Of a stretch of 54,949 nt of DNA, positions 34,698 to 41,944 are shown in pieces. Origin of the DNA: Variovorax paradoxus (GTDB lineage Bacteria; Pseudomonadota; Gammaproteobacteria; Burkholderiales; Burkholderiaceae_C). The stretch covers positions 1-54,949 of the forward strand of contig NZ_JAGGNV010000038.1 in the NCBI RefSeq assembly GCF_018614955.1, in the 5' to 3' direction. A program made the position numbers and the translations under genes. Within the stretch, counting starts at the first letter, position 1; the number at the start of each line of letters is the position of its first letter. A model generated the notes under the pieces. That model was not told where the DNA came from. It worked only from the letters and a program-made list of their open reading frames with translations, and searched no databases.

Positions 34698-35382
34698 CCC
34701 GCATGCCCTCGTGACCGGCAGCAGCTCCGGCATCGGCCTCGCGATCGCGCAGGCCTTGCTGGCGGCCGGGTGGCGAGTCACCGGTTTCGACCGGTCGAAA
34801 CCGGCCATCGCGCATGCGGCGTTCACGGCCGTCGAGGTCGACCTCTCTGACGCAGCGGCGACCGACGCGGCAGCGCGACAGGTGACGGGCATCACGGCCT
34901 TCGTCCATGCGGCCGGCGTGCTGCGCGTCGGCATGCTGGGCAGCCTCGAGCCGTCCGACGGCGAGCGGATGTGGCGCTTGCACGTCGACGCCGCCACGCG
35001 CATCGCCGACGTGCTTGTGCCGGCGATGGCGGCGGCAGGCCATGGCCGCGTCGTCCTCATCGGCAGCCGCGTCGCGCAGGGCAAGGCCGGCCGCAGCCAG
35101 TACGCCGCCTCCAAGGCGGCGCTGGTCGCGCTGGCGCGCAGCTGGGCGGCGGAAGTGGCCGCGCGCGGCGTCACGGTGAACGTGGTGTCGCCGGCGGCCA
35201 CGCAGACCGCGATGACCTCCGATCCTTCGCGCGCCGCGGAAGCGCCCGTGTTGCCGCCCATCGGCCGGCTCATCCGGCCGGACGAGATCGCCGCGCTCGT
35301 CGGTTTCCTTCTGTCCGCGCAGGCCGGCGCCATCACCGGCCAGGACATCCAGATCTGCGGCGGCTCCTCGCTGCCGCGCTAA
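34687..35382 (+). CDS. Short-chain dehydrogenase/reductase
   Basis: A 231-residue classical SDR. The GTG start at 34687 overlaps the Bug gene's stop by 11 nt. The NAD(P) motif is TGSSSGIGLAIA at about residue 10; the middle motif is HAAGV (normally NNAG-like); the catalytic Ser, Tyr and Lys are in LIGSR, then YAASK. The ending IQICGGSSLPR is SDR-like. It is short for the class but complete. It probably oxidises or reduces a sugar-acid intermediate of the TarD locus; the substrate is unknown. Confidence 0.87.
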   Translation: MPNSPHALVTGSSSGIGLAIAQALLAAGWRVTGFDRSKPAIAHAAFTAVEVDLSDAAATDAAARQVTGITAFVHAAGVLRVGMLGSLEPSDGERMWRLHVDAATRIADVLVPAMAAAGHGRVVLIGSRVAQGKAGRSQYAASKAALVALARSWAAEVAARGVTVNVVSPAATQTAMTSDPSRAAEAPVLPPIGRLIRPDEIAALVGFLLSAQAGAITGQDIQICGGSSLPR

Positions 35383-35403
35383 CCCCTTTCATCGAGTGCA
35401 ACC

Positions 35404-36570
35404 ATGAAGATCGTCGACATCAAGGAAGAGACCAAGCCCATCAAGTCCAACATCCGCAACGCCTACATCGATTTCTCGAAGATGACCCTGAGCCTCGTGG
35501 CCGTGGTCACCGACGTGGTTCGCGACGGCAAGCCGGTGGTGGGCTACGGCTTCAATTCGAACGGCCGCTACGGCCAGGGCTCGCTCATCCGCGAGCGATT
35601 CCGACCGCGCATCCTGGAGGCCGACCCTGCCTCGCTCGTCGACGACAAGCACGACAACCTCGATCCCCACAAGATCTGGGCCGTGATGATGACGAACGAG
35701 AAGCCCGGCGGGCACGGCGAGCGCTCGGTCGCGGTCGGCACCATCGACATGGCCGTCTGGGATGCGGTGGCCAAGATCGAACAGAAGCCCCTGTATCAGC
35801 TGCTGGCCGAGCGCTACGGCTCGGGCGAGCCCGAGCGCAAGGTCTTCGTCTACGCCGCCGGCGGCTACTACTGGCCGGGCCAGGGCATCGAGGGCCTGGA
35901 GCGTGAGATGCGCAGCTACCTGGACCGCGGCTACTCCGTCGTCAAGAAGAAGATCGGCGGCGCTTCGCTGGCAGAAGACCGCAAGCGCATCGAGGCGGTG
36001 CTCAAGCTGCTCGGGCCGGGCCAGAAGCTGGCAGTGGACGCCAACGGCCGCTTCGACCTGAAGACCGCCATCGAGTACGCGAAGGCGCTGTCGGAGTACG
36101 ACCTGTTCTGGTATGAGGAGGCCGGCGATCCGCTGGACTATGCGCTGCAGGCCGAGCTCGCCCGGCACTACCGCGGCCCCATGGCCACCGGCGAGAACCT
36201 GTTCTCGATGCAGGACGCGCGCAACCTGATCCGCTATGGCGGCATGCGGCCCGACCGCGACTATCTGCAGTTCGATTGCGCGCTCAGCTACGGCCTGGTG
36301 GAGTACCTGCGGACCCTGGACATGCTGAAGGAAAACGGCTGGTCTCCATCACGCTGCGTCCCGCATGGCGGCCACCAGATGTCCCTGGCGATCGCGGCCG
36401 GCCTCGGGCTGGGCGGCAACGAGTCCTACCCCGATCTGTTCCAGCCCTACGGCGGCTTTCCCGATGGCGTCAAGGTCGACAGCAGCTACGTCGTGCTGCC
36501 CGAGCTTCCGGGCATCGGCTTCGAGGGCAAGGCGGACCTTTATGCGGAGATGAAAAGGCTGGCTTCCTGA
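35404..36570 (+). CDS. tarD: D(-)-tartrate dehydratase-like enolase-superfamily enzyme
   Basis: A 388-residue mandelate-racemase-like acid-sugar dehydratase. Metal ligands expected for TarD are at Asp212 (VDAN), Glu238 (WYEEAGDP) and Glu264 (TGENL). The catalytic Lys183 is in VVKKKIGGA and the acid His321 in CVPHGGHQM, each one position before the numbering I recall for characterised TarD. The N-terminal IRNAYIDFSKMT and ERSVAVGTIDMAVWDA are also TarD-like. It would turn D-tartrate into oxaloacetate. Other aldarates are possible, since a DapA-like enzyme would not be needed for tartrate. Confidence 0.82.
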   Translation: MKIVDIKEETKPIKSNIRNAYIDFSKMTLSLVAVVTDVVRDGKPVVGYGFNSNGRYGQGSLIRERFRPRILEADPASLVDDKHDNLDPHKIWAVMMTNEKPGGHGERSVAVGTIDMAVWDAVAKIEQKPLYQLLAERYGSGEPERKVFVYAAGGYYWPGQGIEGLEREMRSYLDRGYSVVKKKIGGASLAEDRKRIEAVLKLLGPGQKLAVDANGRFDLKTAIEYAKALSEYDLFWYEEAGDPLDYALQAELARHYRGPMATGENLFSMQDARNLIRYGGMRPDRDYLQFDCALSYGLVEYLRTLDMLKENGWSPSRCVPHGGHQMSLAIAAGLGLGGNESYPDLFQPYGGFPDGVKVDSSYVVLPELPGIGFEGKADLYAEMKRLAS

Positions 36571-36586
36571 AGCGCCGCGAAGAAGG

Positions 36587-36994
36587 TCAATTGCGAAGCC
36601 CGGCGATGCGGCGAACAAGCAGCAGCGCCGAAGCGAGCATCAGCACGAAGCCGCTGGCAGCTTCCGCCCATATGGTCACGTTGGTCGCGAGCGTGTGTTC
36701 GGAGCAGAGCGCGAGGGTGTAGTGGCCGAGGCCGCCGAGCCCGAGGGCACCATATGCGCCGACAAAAAGCACGCCGAGCGCATGAAGACCCAGCCGGGCG
36801 ACGAGCAGGCCGGCGACGCCGAGGCTGTTGACGGCCAGCCACGCGAGATACACCTGCTCCCGGGTGAGCCAGCTCGGCATGTTGGGATAGAAGGCGATGA
36901 ACTCGGCGTTATGGGTGAAGTGCGTCAGGCTGGCGACGAAGTACACCGCGACGAGCACCCACATGTGCGTGGGCAGAAGCGATCTCTTGAGCAT
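36587..36994 (-). CDS. Small four-helix membrane protein, unknown
   Basis: A 135-residue hydrophobic protein, from ATG 36994 (MLKRSLLPTHMWVLVAVYFV); an in-frame ATG at 37006 would add four residues. Four hydrophobic stretches fill most of its length (WVLVAVYFVASL, WLAVNSLGVAGLLVA, VLFVGAYGALGLGGLGHYTL, GFVLMLASALLLV). I do not recognise the family. It lies tail to tail with tarD and directly downstream of the tautomerase gene on the same strand, so the two may form a unit. Confidence 0.6.
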   Translation of the reverse strand: MLKRSLLPTHMWVLVAVYFVASLTHFTHNAEFIAFYPNMPSWLTREQVYLAWLAVNSLGVAGLLVARLGLHALGVLFVGAYGALGLGGLGHYTLALCSEHTLATNVTIWAEAASGFVLMLASALLLVRRIAGLRN

Positions 36995-37016
36995 GGTGGA
37001 GCGCATTGTCTCGAAC

Positions 37017-37412
37017 TCAATGCTCCCCTGGCGACCACTCCGGGCTGAAGCCGCCCAAGGCCGGGTGGTACATCTCGTCGCCCGAATGCTGGGTGAACTC
37101 CACATTCAGGCGATCCTCGCGCAGGCCCAGGATCTCGATGCAGTGCGCACAGAGCGCCTTCGCAAGCTCCATCCTCAGTTCGGCAGGCCTGCCTTGCCGA
37201 ATGTCCAGCATCATCAGCGCCACCGGCGTCGGCTCGCTGCCTGCTTCCGGAATCCGCCACACGCCCCCTTCGCCCAGCTCGCGGATAGCGACGCTGATTC
37301 GGCGGATGTCCACCGACATCATGCGCGCGTAGGTTTCAGCCATTCTTGTCGCGAGCTGCTTCTTCACATCCGTTGGGTAGTGCTCGTTCACGTCGAGTTG
37401 CAGATACGGCAT
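37017..37412 (-). CDS. Tautomerase-superfamily protein
   Basis: A 131-residue protein with Pro2 after the initiator Met (MPYLQLDVNEHYPTDVKKQL), the catalytic N-terminal proline of the 4-oxalocrotonate tautomerase superfamily. Its length suggests a fused-subunit member such as a cis-CaaD- or malonate-semialdehyde-decarboxylase-like protein, not the 60-residue 4-OT. The middle contains IRRISVAIRELGEGGVWR. The substrate is unknown. It is followed on the same strand by the small membrane protein. Confidence 0.8.
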   Translation of the reverse strand: MPYLQLDVNEHYPTDVKKQLATRMAETYARMMSVDIRRISVAIRELGEGGVWRIPEAGSEPTPVALMMLDIRQGRPAELRMELAKALCAHCIEILGLREDRLNVEFTQHSGDEMYHPALGGFSPEWSPGEH

Positions 37413-37470
37413 GGTGAGATGGCCTTTGCTGGAAATGGCGATGAATCATTTTGAGATGGCTCCGTGGTGC

Positions 37471-37499
37471 TTCGCAAGCGCTGGGGACTTGGCTAAGAT
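37471..37499 (+). promoter_or_regulatory. Candidate sigma-70 promoter for a 21-codon ORF
   Basis: TTCGCA (37471-37476, 4 of 6) and TAAGAT (37494-37499, 5 of 6) are separated by 17 nt. It would start near 37506, about 31 nt before the ATG at 37537. It lies in the 303-bp stretch between the tautomerase and the tandem GNAT gene (37413-37715). Confidence 0.5.
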
Positions 37500-37536
37500 G
37501 CGCAGCCCATTCAAACCAACACACCGGAGGTGCCCC

Positions 37537-37602
37537 ATGGAAAGTCACATCACTGAATCCATTGCACTCATCCGGTTTGTTGCGTCTCACACCGCCTGCT
37601 GA
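37537..37602 (+). CDS. 21-residue peptide ORF (leader or small protein)
   Basis: A very short ORF starting MESHITESIALIRF, ending in HTAC, then TGA. A strong GGAGG is 6 nt before the ATG, and a sigma-70-like promoter lies at 37471-37499. It is 113 nt upstream of the tandem GNAT gene, so it could be a leader peptide or a free-standing small protein. It has no membrane segment of usual length and one terminal Cys. I do not know a family for it. The rest of the 303-bp gap holds nothing else that I can see. Confidence 0.45.
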   Translation: MESHITESIALIRFVASHTAC

Positions 37603-37715
37603 ACCGCGCCGCCAGCCGCCGGCTTCCTCCCGCTTCAAACCGTCCGAGTTCCAGATCGCCGCCGCAGGCATGCGCCTGCAGCGGCTCCGTTCGTCTGCGA
37701 GAAACAAGGCAATCC

Positions 37716-38783
37716 ATGCTCGATACGACAAAGGGCTCGACCGCCATCGAGACCCGCCCCTTCGATCCCCATACCGCATCGGCCCATGACTGGGCAAAGC
37801 TCCACACTTACCGGCGTGCGCGCCAGGAGGAAGACCACCCCGGCGAGCCGGTGATGTCCGACGCCGAGTTCGAACACGATCTGCGCCTGCATCGCCCGCT
37901 GCACGAATCGCAACGCATCATGGCGTTGCGCGACGGCGAGTTCGTGGGCAATCTGATCCTGGGATTTCGCCGCCCCGGTTCGCCCGGCGGCGAAGACTAT
38001 GCCCCCTTCGTCGACGTCTGGGGCGGTGTGCTGAGTCCTCATCGCCGACAAGGTGCCGGCAAGGCATTGCTGGGCGAGCTGCTCTCGTTCATGCAAGGCA
38101 GCGGCAAAACGATGGCCTCCATGAAAGTGCATACCCCCGACGGCCACGCCTTCATGGCCGAGATCGGCGCCCGCTGCAACTACCGCAGCGCGGAGAACCG
38201 CCTTTCCTTCGATGCCCTCGACTGGAACGAGCTTGCGCGCTGGCAGGCACAAGCCCTTGTGCCCGATAGCGATCTGGCATGGGAAGTCCATGCGGGCCGC
38301 GTGCCGATGGAGCGGCTCGCCACGCTGATGGAGCCGTTCTCGGCGCTGATCAATGAACAGCCGCTGGATTCGCTGGACATCCCGCGCATGCGCTACGAGC
38401 TGCAGGGCTATGCCACCTGGTACGAGGACATGGACCGCCGCGGCGGTGAACACTTCCTCGTGCTGCTGCGCCGCGGCGACCAAGTGGCCGCGATGTGCGA
38501 CGCGAGCTGGGATGCGCGCTTTCCCGAGCGCGTGTATCAGCAACTCACCGCCGTGGCGCGGCCCTGGCGCGGCAAGGGTCTGGCCAAGGGCGTCAAGGCC
38601 GCCATGCTCAACCTGGTCCGCGAGCGCCACGCGCAAGTGCGAACGATGATCACGCACAACGCCAAGGCCAACGCACCCATGCTGTCGATCAATCAGCGCC
38701 TGGGCTTTGCGGTGCACCGGCAGGACGGGACCTATCAGATCGGCAGGGACGATGTGAAGGCATTCCTCTCGCAGATTCGATAG
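37716..38783 (+). CDS. Tandem GNAT N-acetyltransferase
   Basis: A 355-residue protein with two GNAT domains. The first, about residues 10-180, has the acetyl-CoA loop SPHRRQGAGKALLGELLSF. The second, about 190-355, has RPWRGKGLAKGVKAAMLNLV and TMITHNAKANAPMLSINQRL, which is typical of the C-terminal GNAT of such tandem proteins. No signal peptide. Substrate unknown; relatives modify amino acids or antibiotics. It stands alone after the 21-codon ORF. Confidence 0.85.
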   Translation: MLDTTKGSTAIETRPFDPHTASAHDWAKLHTYRRARQEEDHPGEPVMSDAEFEHDLRLHRPLHESQRIMALRDGEFVGNLILGFRRPGSPGGEDYAPFVDVWGGVLSPHRRQGAGKALLGELLSFMQGSGKTMASMKVHTPDGHAFMAEIGARCNYRSAENRLSFDALDWNELARWQAQALVPDSDLAWEVHAGRVPMERLATLMEPFSALINEQPLDSLDIPRMRYELQGYATWYEDMDRRGGEHFLVLLRRGDQVAAMCDASWDARFPERVYQQLTAVARPWRGKGLAKGVKAAMLNLVRERHAQVRTMITHNAKANAPMLSINQRLGFAVHRQDGTYQIGRDDVKAFLSQIR

Positions 38784-38879
38784 CACAGGCACTGAACTGA
38801 GGAGAAAAATTGAAGACCTGGATGCTGGCTGCGCCTTCGTTGCCGATCGGCGCGCGCTCGCCGAGACTCGGACGCATCG

Positions 38880-39836
38880 ATGATCAAAGAGGGAGTGCGA
38901 ATGACATCCAGACCACCCGGCGCGCCGGTCCATGACCATGACCACGGACTCGCCCACGACCTGGAGATGATCCTGCGGCAAACCCAGGAGCGGCGCCGCG
39001 TGCTCGCCTGGCTGTCCGGCTTCGGCGGGGCGGCCGTGCTTGCGGGCTGCGGGGGCGGCGGCAGCGACAGCTCGGGCAGCCTGAGCGCGCTGTCCTCGGC
39101 CGGCACCACCAGCGCCGCAACGAGCTCCTCGACTGCTGCGACCACGACCACGACGACGACCACCACCTCTTCATCCGCCTGCATCGCCGATCCGGCGGAG
39201 ACCGCAGGGCCCTATCCGAGCGACGGCACCAACTCGGCGAACGGCAGCGTCTCGAACGTGTTGACGGCCAGCGGCATCGTGCGCAGCGACATCCGCTCGA
39301 GCTTCGGCAGCTCCGGCACCATGGCGCCCGGCCTGCCCATGACGCTCACCATCAGCCTGGTGAACACCAACGCCTCCTGCGCCGCGCTGGCCGGCTATGC
39401 CATCTACCTGTGGCACTGCAACGCGACCGGCAAGTATTCGATCTACGACCTGCCGGCCGAGAACTATCTGCGCGGCGTGCAGGTGACCGACAGCAACGGG
39501 CAGGCGACCTTCCAGACCATCTTCCCGGGCTGCTATGCGGGTCGCTACCCGCACATCCATTTCGAGGTGTTCCAGAGCCTGGCCACGGCCACGGCCGGAA
39601 GCAACGCGGTGCTGACATCGCAGATGTGCCTGCCGGGCGACCTCGCCACTTCGGTGTACGGCACCAACAGCAGCCTCTACAGCGGCAGCTCGGCCAACCT
39701 CGCGCAGGTCACGATCGCGAGCGACAACGTGTTCGGCGACAACACCGCGGCCCAGATCGCCGCGCAGACGCCTTCGCTGAGCGGCACCGCGACGGCCGGC
39801 TACACCGGCACCATCACCGTGGGCGTTGCGAGCTAA
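38880..39836 (+). CDS. Secreted intradiol ring-cleavage dioxygenase-like lipoprotein
   Basis: A 318-residue protein. Residues 1-57 are an export signal with twin arginines (QERRRVLAWLSG) and a lipobox ending at Cys57 (AVLAGC). Residues 58-99 are a Gly/Ser/Thr linker with a run of nine Thr. The catalytic domain follows: TAGPYP, IYLWHCNATGKYS (first Tyr ligand), ENYLRGVQ, and PGCYAGRYPHIHFEV, carrying the second Tyr and the two His expected to bind Fe(III). This group of exported dioxygenases is related to protocatechuate 3,4-dioxygenase, but natural substrates are unclear. ATG 38880 or 38901 is possible. Confidence 0.85.
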   Translation: MIKEGVRMTSRPPGAPVHDHDHGLAHDLEMILRQTQERRRVLAWLSGFGGAAVLAGCGGGGSDSSGSLSALSSAGTTSAATSSSTAATTTTTTTTTSSSACIADPAETAGPYPSDGTNSANGSVSNVLTASGIVRSDIRSSFGSSGTMAPGLPMTLTISLVNTNASCAALAGYAIYLWHCNATGKYSIYDLPAENYLRGVQVTDSNGQATFQTIFPGCYAGRYPHIHFEVFQSLATATAGSNAVLTSQMCLPGDLATSVYGTNSSLYSGSSANLAQVTIASDNVFGDNTAAQIAAQTPSLSGTATAGYTGTITVGVAS

Positions 39837-39853
39837 GAGGTCGACAGCGGCGA

Positions 39854-40882
39854 TCAAGGCAGCAGGTGCCGCATGAAGAAGGCGGTGGTCGTGCGGTCCA
39901 CCTCCGCGGTCGTCGCACGGCGGTCGAAGCCCGGCGGGTCGTTGAGCATCTCGCCGGCGAGCCCGGCGAGGCCCGGCGGCGGCGGCGACAGCAGGGCGCC
40001 GTGGCCGCCAGTGGGCAGGTCGGCGATGTGTTCGCAGCGCGGCAGGCAGGCCTGCAGCACCCGGTCGCTGTGGAAGCGCGGCACCAGCCAGCGGTCCTGC
40101 TGTGCGGTGATCAGCCCGAGCGGCACGCGCGGCGCGGCCAGCGAGGCCATGTCGAAGTCGGCGGAAGAAGGCACGCCGGCCACCACGGCGGCGACGCGCG
40201 CGTCGGCGTGGACACGCGGGTTGGCGTCGTCGAAGCGATGGCGGATCACGGCCAGGGCCGCCCATTTCTTCAGCCCGTCCAAGGGGCCGCCGGTCAGCCG
40301 CGTGATCAGGCCGACGCAGGACTGGAAGTCTTCCACCAGGTGCGCTTCGCAATGCTGCTTGAAGCCGGCGGGCGACCAGCGCCCGCCCGCCATGCTCAAG
40401 GCCGTGTGGCCGCCGGCGGACATGCCGTAGACGCCGACCTTGTCCAGCTTCAGCAGCGGCGCGAAGCGCGCGTCGCGCCCGACCGCGTCGATGGCGCGCG
40501 ACACCTCGGCCGGCCGCATCGTCCAGCTGTCGGGGCCGGGGTCGGTGTCGTCCCTGTAGTTGTCGGCGCGGTGCTCGGGCATGGCGACGACGAAGCCGGC
40601 TTCCACCAGTCTGCGCGCCAGGTCCGCATGCACCCAGGGCGAGCCGCCCGAGCCGTGCGAGATCACCACCAGCCGGCCATTGCCGCGCACGGGTGTGCCC
40701 TGCGGCGCCAGCGTCAGCGTGAAGCGGCCGCGCTGCACCGGCCGGGCCTCGTCGCCCGAGGGGTAGTACAGCGTGACCGGACCGTCGTCGGCCGTTGCGG
40801 GGATTTCGCCCAGGCCGACCGCGGCCTGCGCCAGGCCGGACAGCAGCGCCAGCGCCAGGGCCGGCCAACGGAATGAACGCAT
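39854..40882 (-). CDS. Alpha/beta hydrolase, dienelactone-hydrolase/PAF-AH-like, secreted
   Basis: A 342-residue hydrolase with a cleavable signal peptide (residues 1-20, LALALLSGLAQA). The segment RLVVISHGSGGSPW holds the oxyanion region, YGMSAGGHTALS the nucleophile Ser, and PTGGHGALLSP the catalytic His. It resembles predicted dienelactone hydrolases (COG4188), which act on esters or phospholipid-like substrates. It is tail to tail with the secreted intradiol dioxygenase gene, 17 bp apart. Confidence 0.87.
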   Translation of the reverse strand: MRSFRWPALALALLSGLAQAAVGLGEIPATADDGPVTLYYPSGDEARPVQRGRFTLTLAPQGTPVRGNGRLVVISHGSGGSPWVHADLARRLVEAGFVVAMPEHRADNYRDDTDPGPDSWTMRPAEVSRAIDAVGRDARFAPLLKLDKVGVYGMSAGGHTALSMAGGRWSPAGFKQHCEAHLVEDFQSCVGLITRLTGGPLDGLKKWAALAVIRHRFDDANPRVHADARVAAVVAGVPSSADFDMASLAAPRVPLGLITAQQDRWLVPRFHSDRVLQACLPRCEHIADLPTGGHGALLSPPPPGLAGLAGEMLNDPPGFDRRATTAEVDRTTTAFFMRHLLP

Positions 40883-41017
40883 CGAATCAGTTCCTCATCA
40901 ACACTTGAAAATGGAAGTATTCGTTTTTCCTGCGCGAGCCACGGGATAAAGAACTTCATCCGCACAAGGCCGGCATCTCGTGGCATTCTCGGCCGCTTGG
41001 GTTTGAACGGGCTGGCG

Positions 41018-41923
41018 ATGAACAACAGGACGCGCGGCACGGTCGAGATGACCGCCGCCATGGTGATTTCCGGAACCATCGGATGGTTCGTCGTGCAATC
41101 GGGTCTGCCGATCATCGACTTGCTGTTCTGGCGCTGCGTCTTCGGCGCCGCGACGCTCTTGATCGTCTGCGCGGCCATGGGCATGCTGCGCGGCAGGCTC
41201 TCGCTTCGCCTCGTCGCCTGGGCCGCGCTCGGCGGTGCGGCCATCGTGCTCAACTGGGTGCTGATCTTCGCCTCGTTCTCGCGCGCGTCCATCTCCATCG
41301 CCACGGCCGTCTACAACACCCAGCCCTTCATGCTGGTCGTGCTGGGCGCGCTGCTGTTCTCCGAGCGGCTCACCGCCAACAAGTTCATGTGGCTCGGCCT
41401 CGCCTTCATCGGCGTGCTGCTCATCGTGCAGGCGAAGCCCGATGAGGACTACGCCGGCCCCGGCTATCTCATCGGCATCCTGCTGGCGCTCGGCGCGGCC
41501 TTCTTCTATGCGCTGGCCGCCATCATCACCAAGAAGCTCACCGGCACGCCGCCGCACCTGATCGCGCTCATCCAGGTCTGCGTCGGCATCCTCATGCTGG
41601 CGCCGTTCGCCCACTGGGCGGAGCTCCCGACCGACAGCCAGGCGTGGGGCAACTTCCTCATCATGGGCGCGGTGTACACCGGCCTCGTGTTCGTGCTGCT
41701 TTACGGCGCGATACAGAAACTGCCGACGCACGTGACGGGCGCACTGTCCTTCGTCTACCCCATCGTCGCGATCGTCGTCGACTTCGTGGCCTTCGACCAT
41801 CGGCTGCATCCGGTGCAGCTGCTCGGCGTGGCCGCCATCCTGCTGGCCGCCGCGGGCATCAACCTCGGCTGGTCCTTCGGGCGGGCGAAGGCCTGCGCCG
41901 AAGGACCCCGGGCGCTCGACTAG
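41018..41923 (+). CDS. EamA/DMT-family transporter
   Basis: A 301-residue membrane protein from ATG 41018 (MNNRTRGTVEMTAAMVISGT); a TTG at 40997 would add 7 residues. About ten hydrophobic helices occur in two EamA halves (IVLNWVLIFASFSRASISIA in the first; LLYGAIQKLPTHVTGALSFV in the second). Exporter; substrate unknown. The TAG stop begins a long perfect palindrome shared with the converging TonB receptor gene. Confidence 0.88.
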   Translation: MNNRTRGTVEMTAAMVISGTIGWFVVQSGLPIIDLLFWRCVFGAATLLIVCAAMGMLRGRLSLRLVAWAALGGAAIVLNWVLIFASFSRASISIATAVYNTQPFMLVVLGALLFSERLTANKFMWLGLAFIGVLLIVQAKPDEDYAGPGYLIGILLALGAAFFYALAAIITKKLTGTPPHLIALIQVCVGILMLAPFAHWAELPTDSQAWGNFLIMGAVYTGLVFVLLYGAIQKLPTHVTGALSFVYPIVAIVVDFVAFDHRLHPVQLLGVAAILLAAAGINLGWSFGRAKACAEGPRALD

Positions 41924-41942
41924 GGCCTGTTAACAGGCCCTA
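41921..41942. terminator. Perfect palindrome between convergent genes
   Basis: A 22-bp perfect inverted repeat with 11-bp arms (TAGGGCCTGTT and its complement), lying exactly at the junction of the converging EamA and TonB-receptor genes; it contains the EamA stop. With no central loop, the RNA hairpin would open to about 9 bp of stem. There is no T-run on either side, so a bidirectional transcription stop is likely only if helped by Rho. It may alternatively be a protein-binding site. Confidence 0.5.
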
Positions 41943-41944
41943 GC

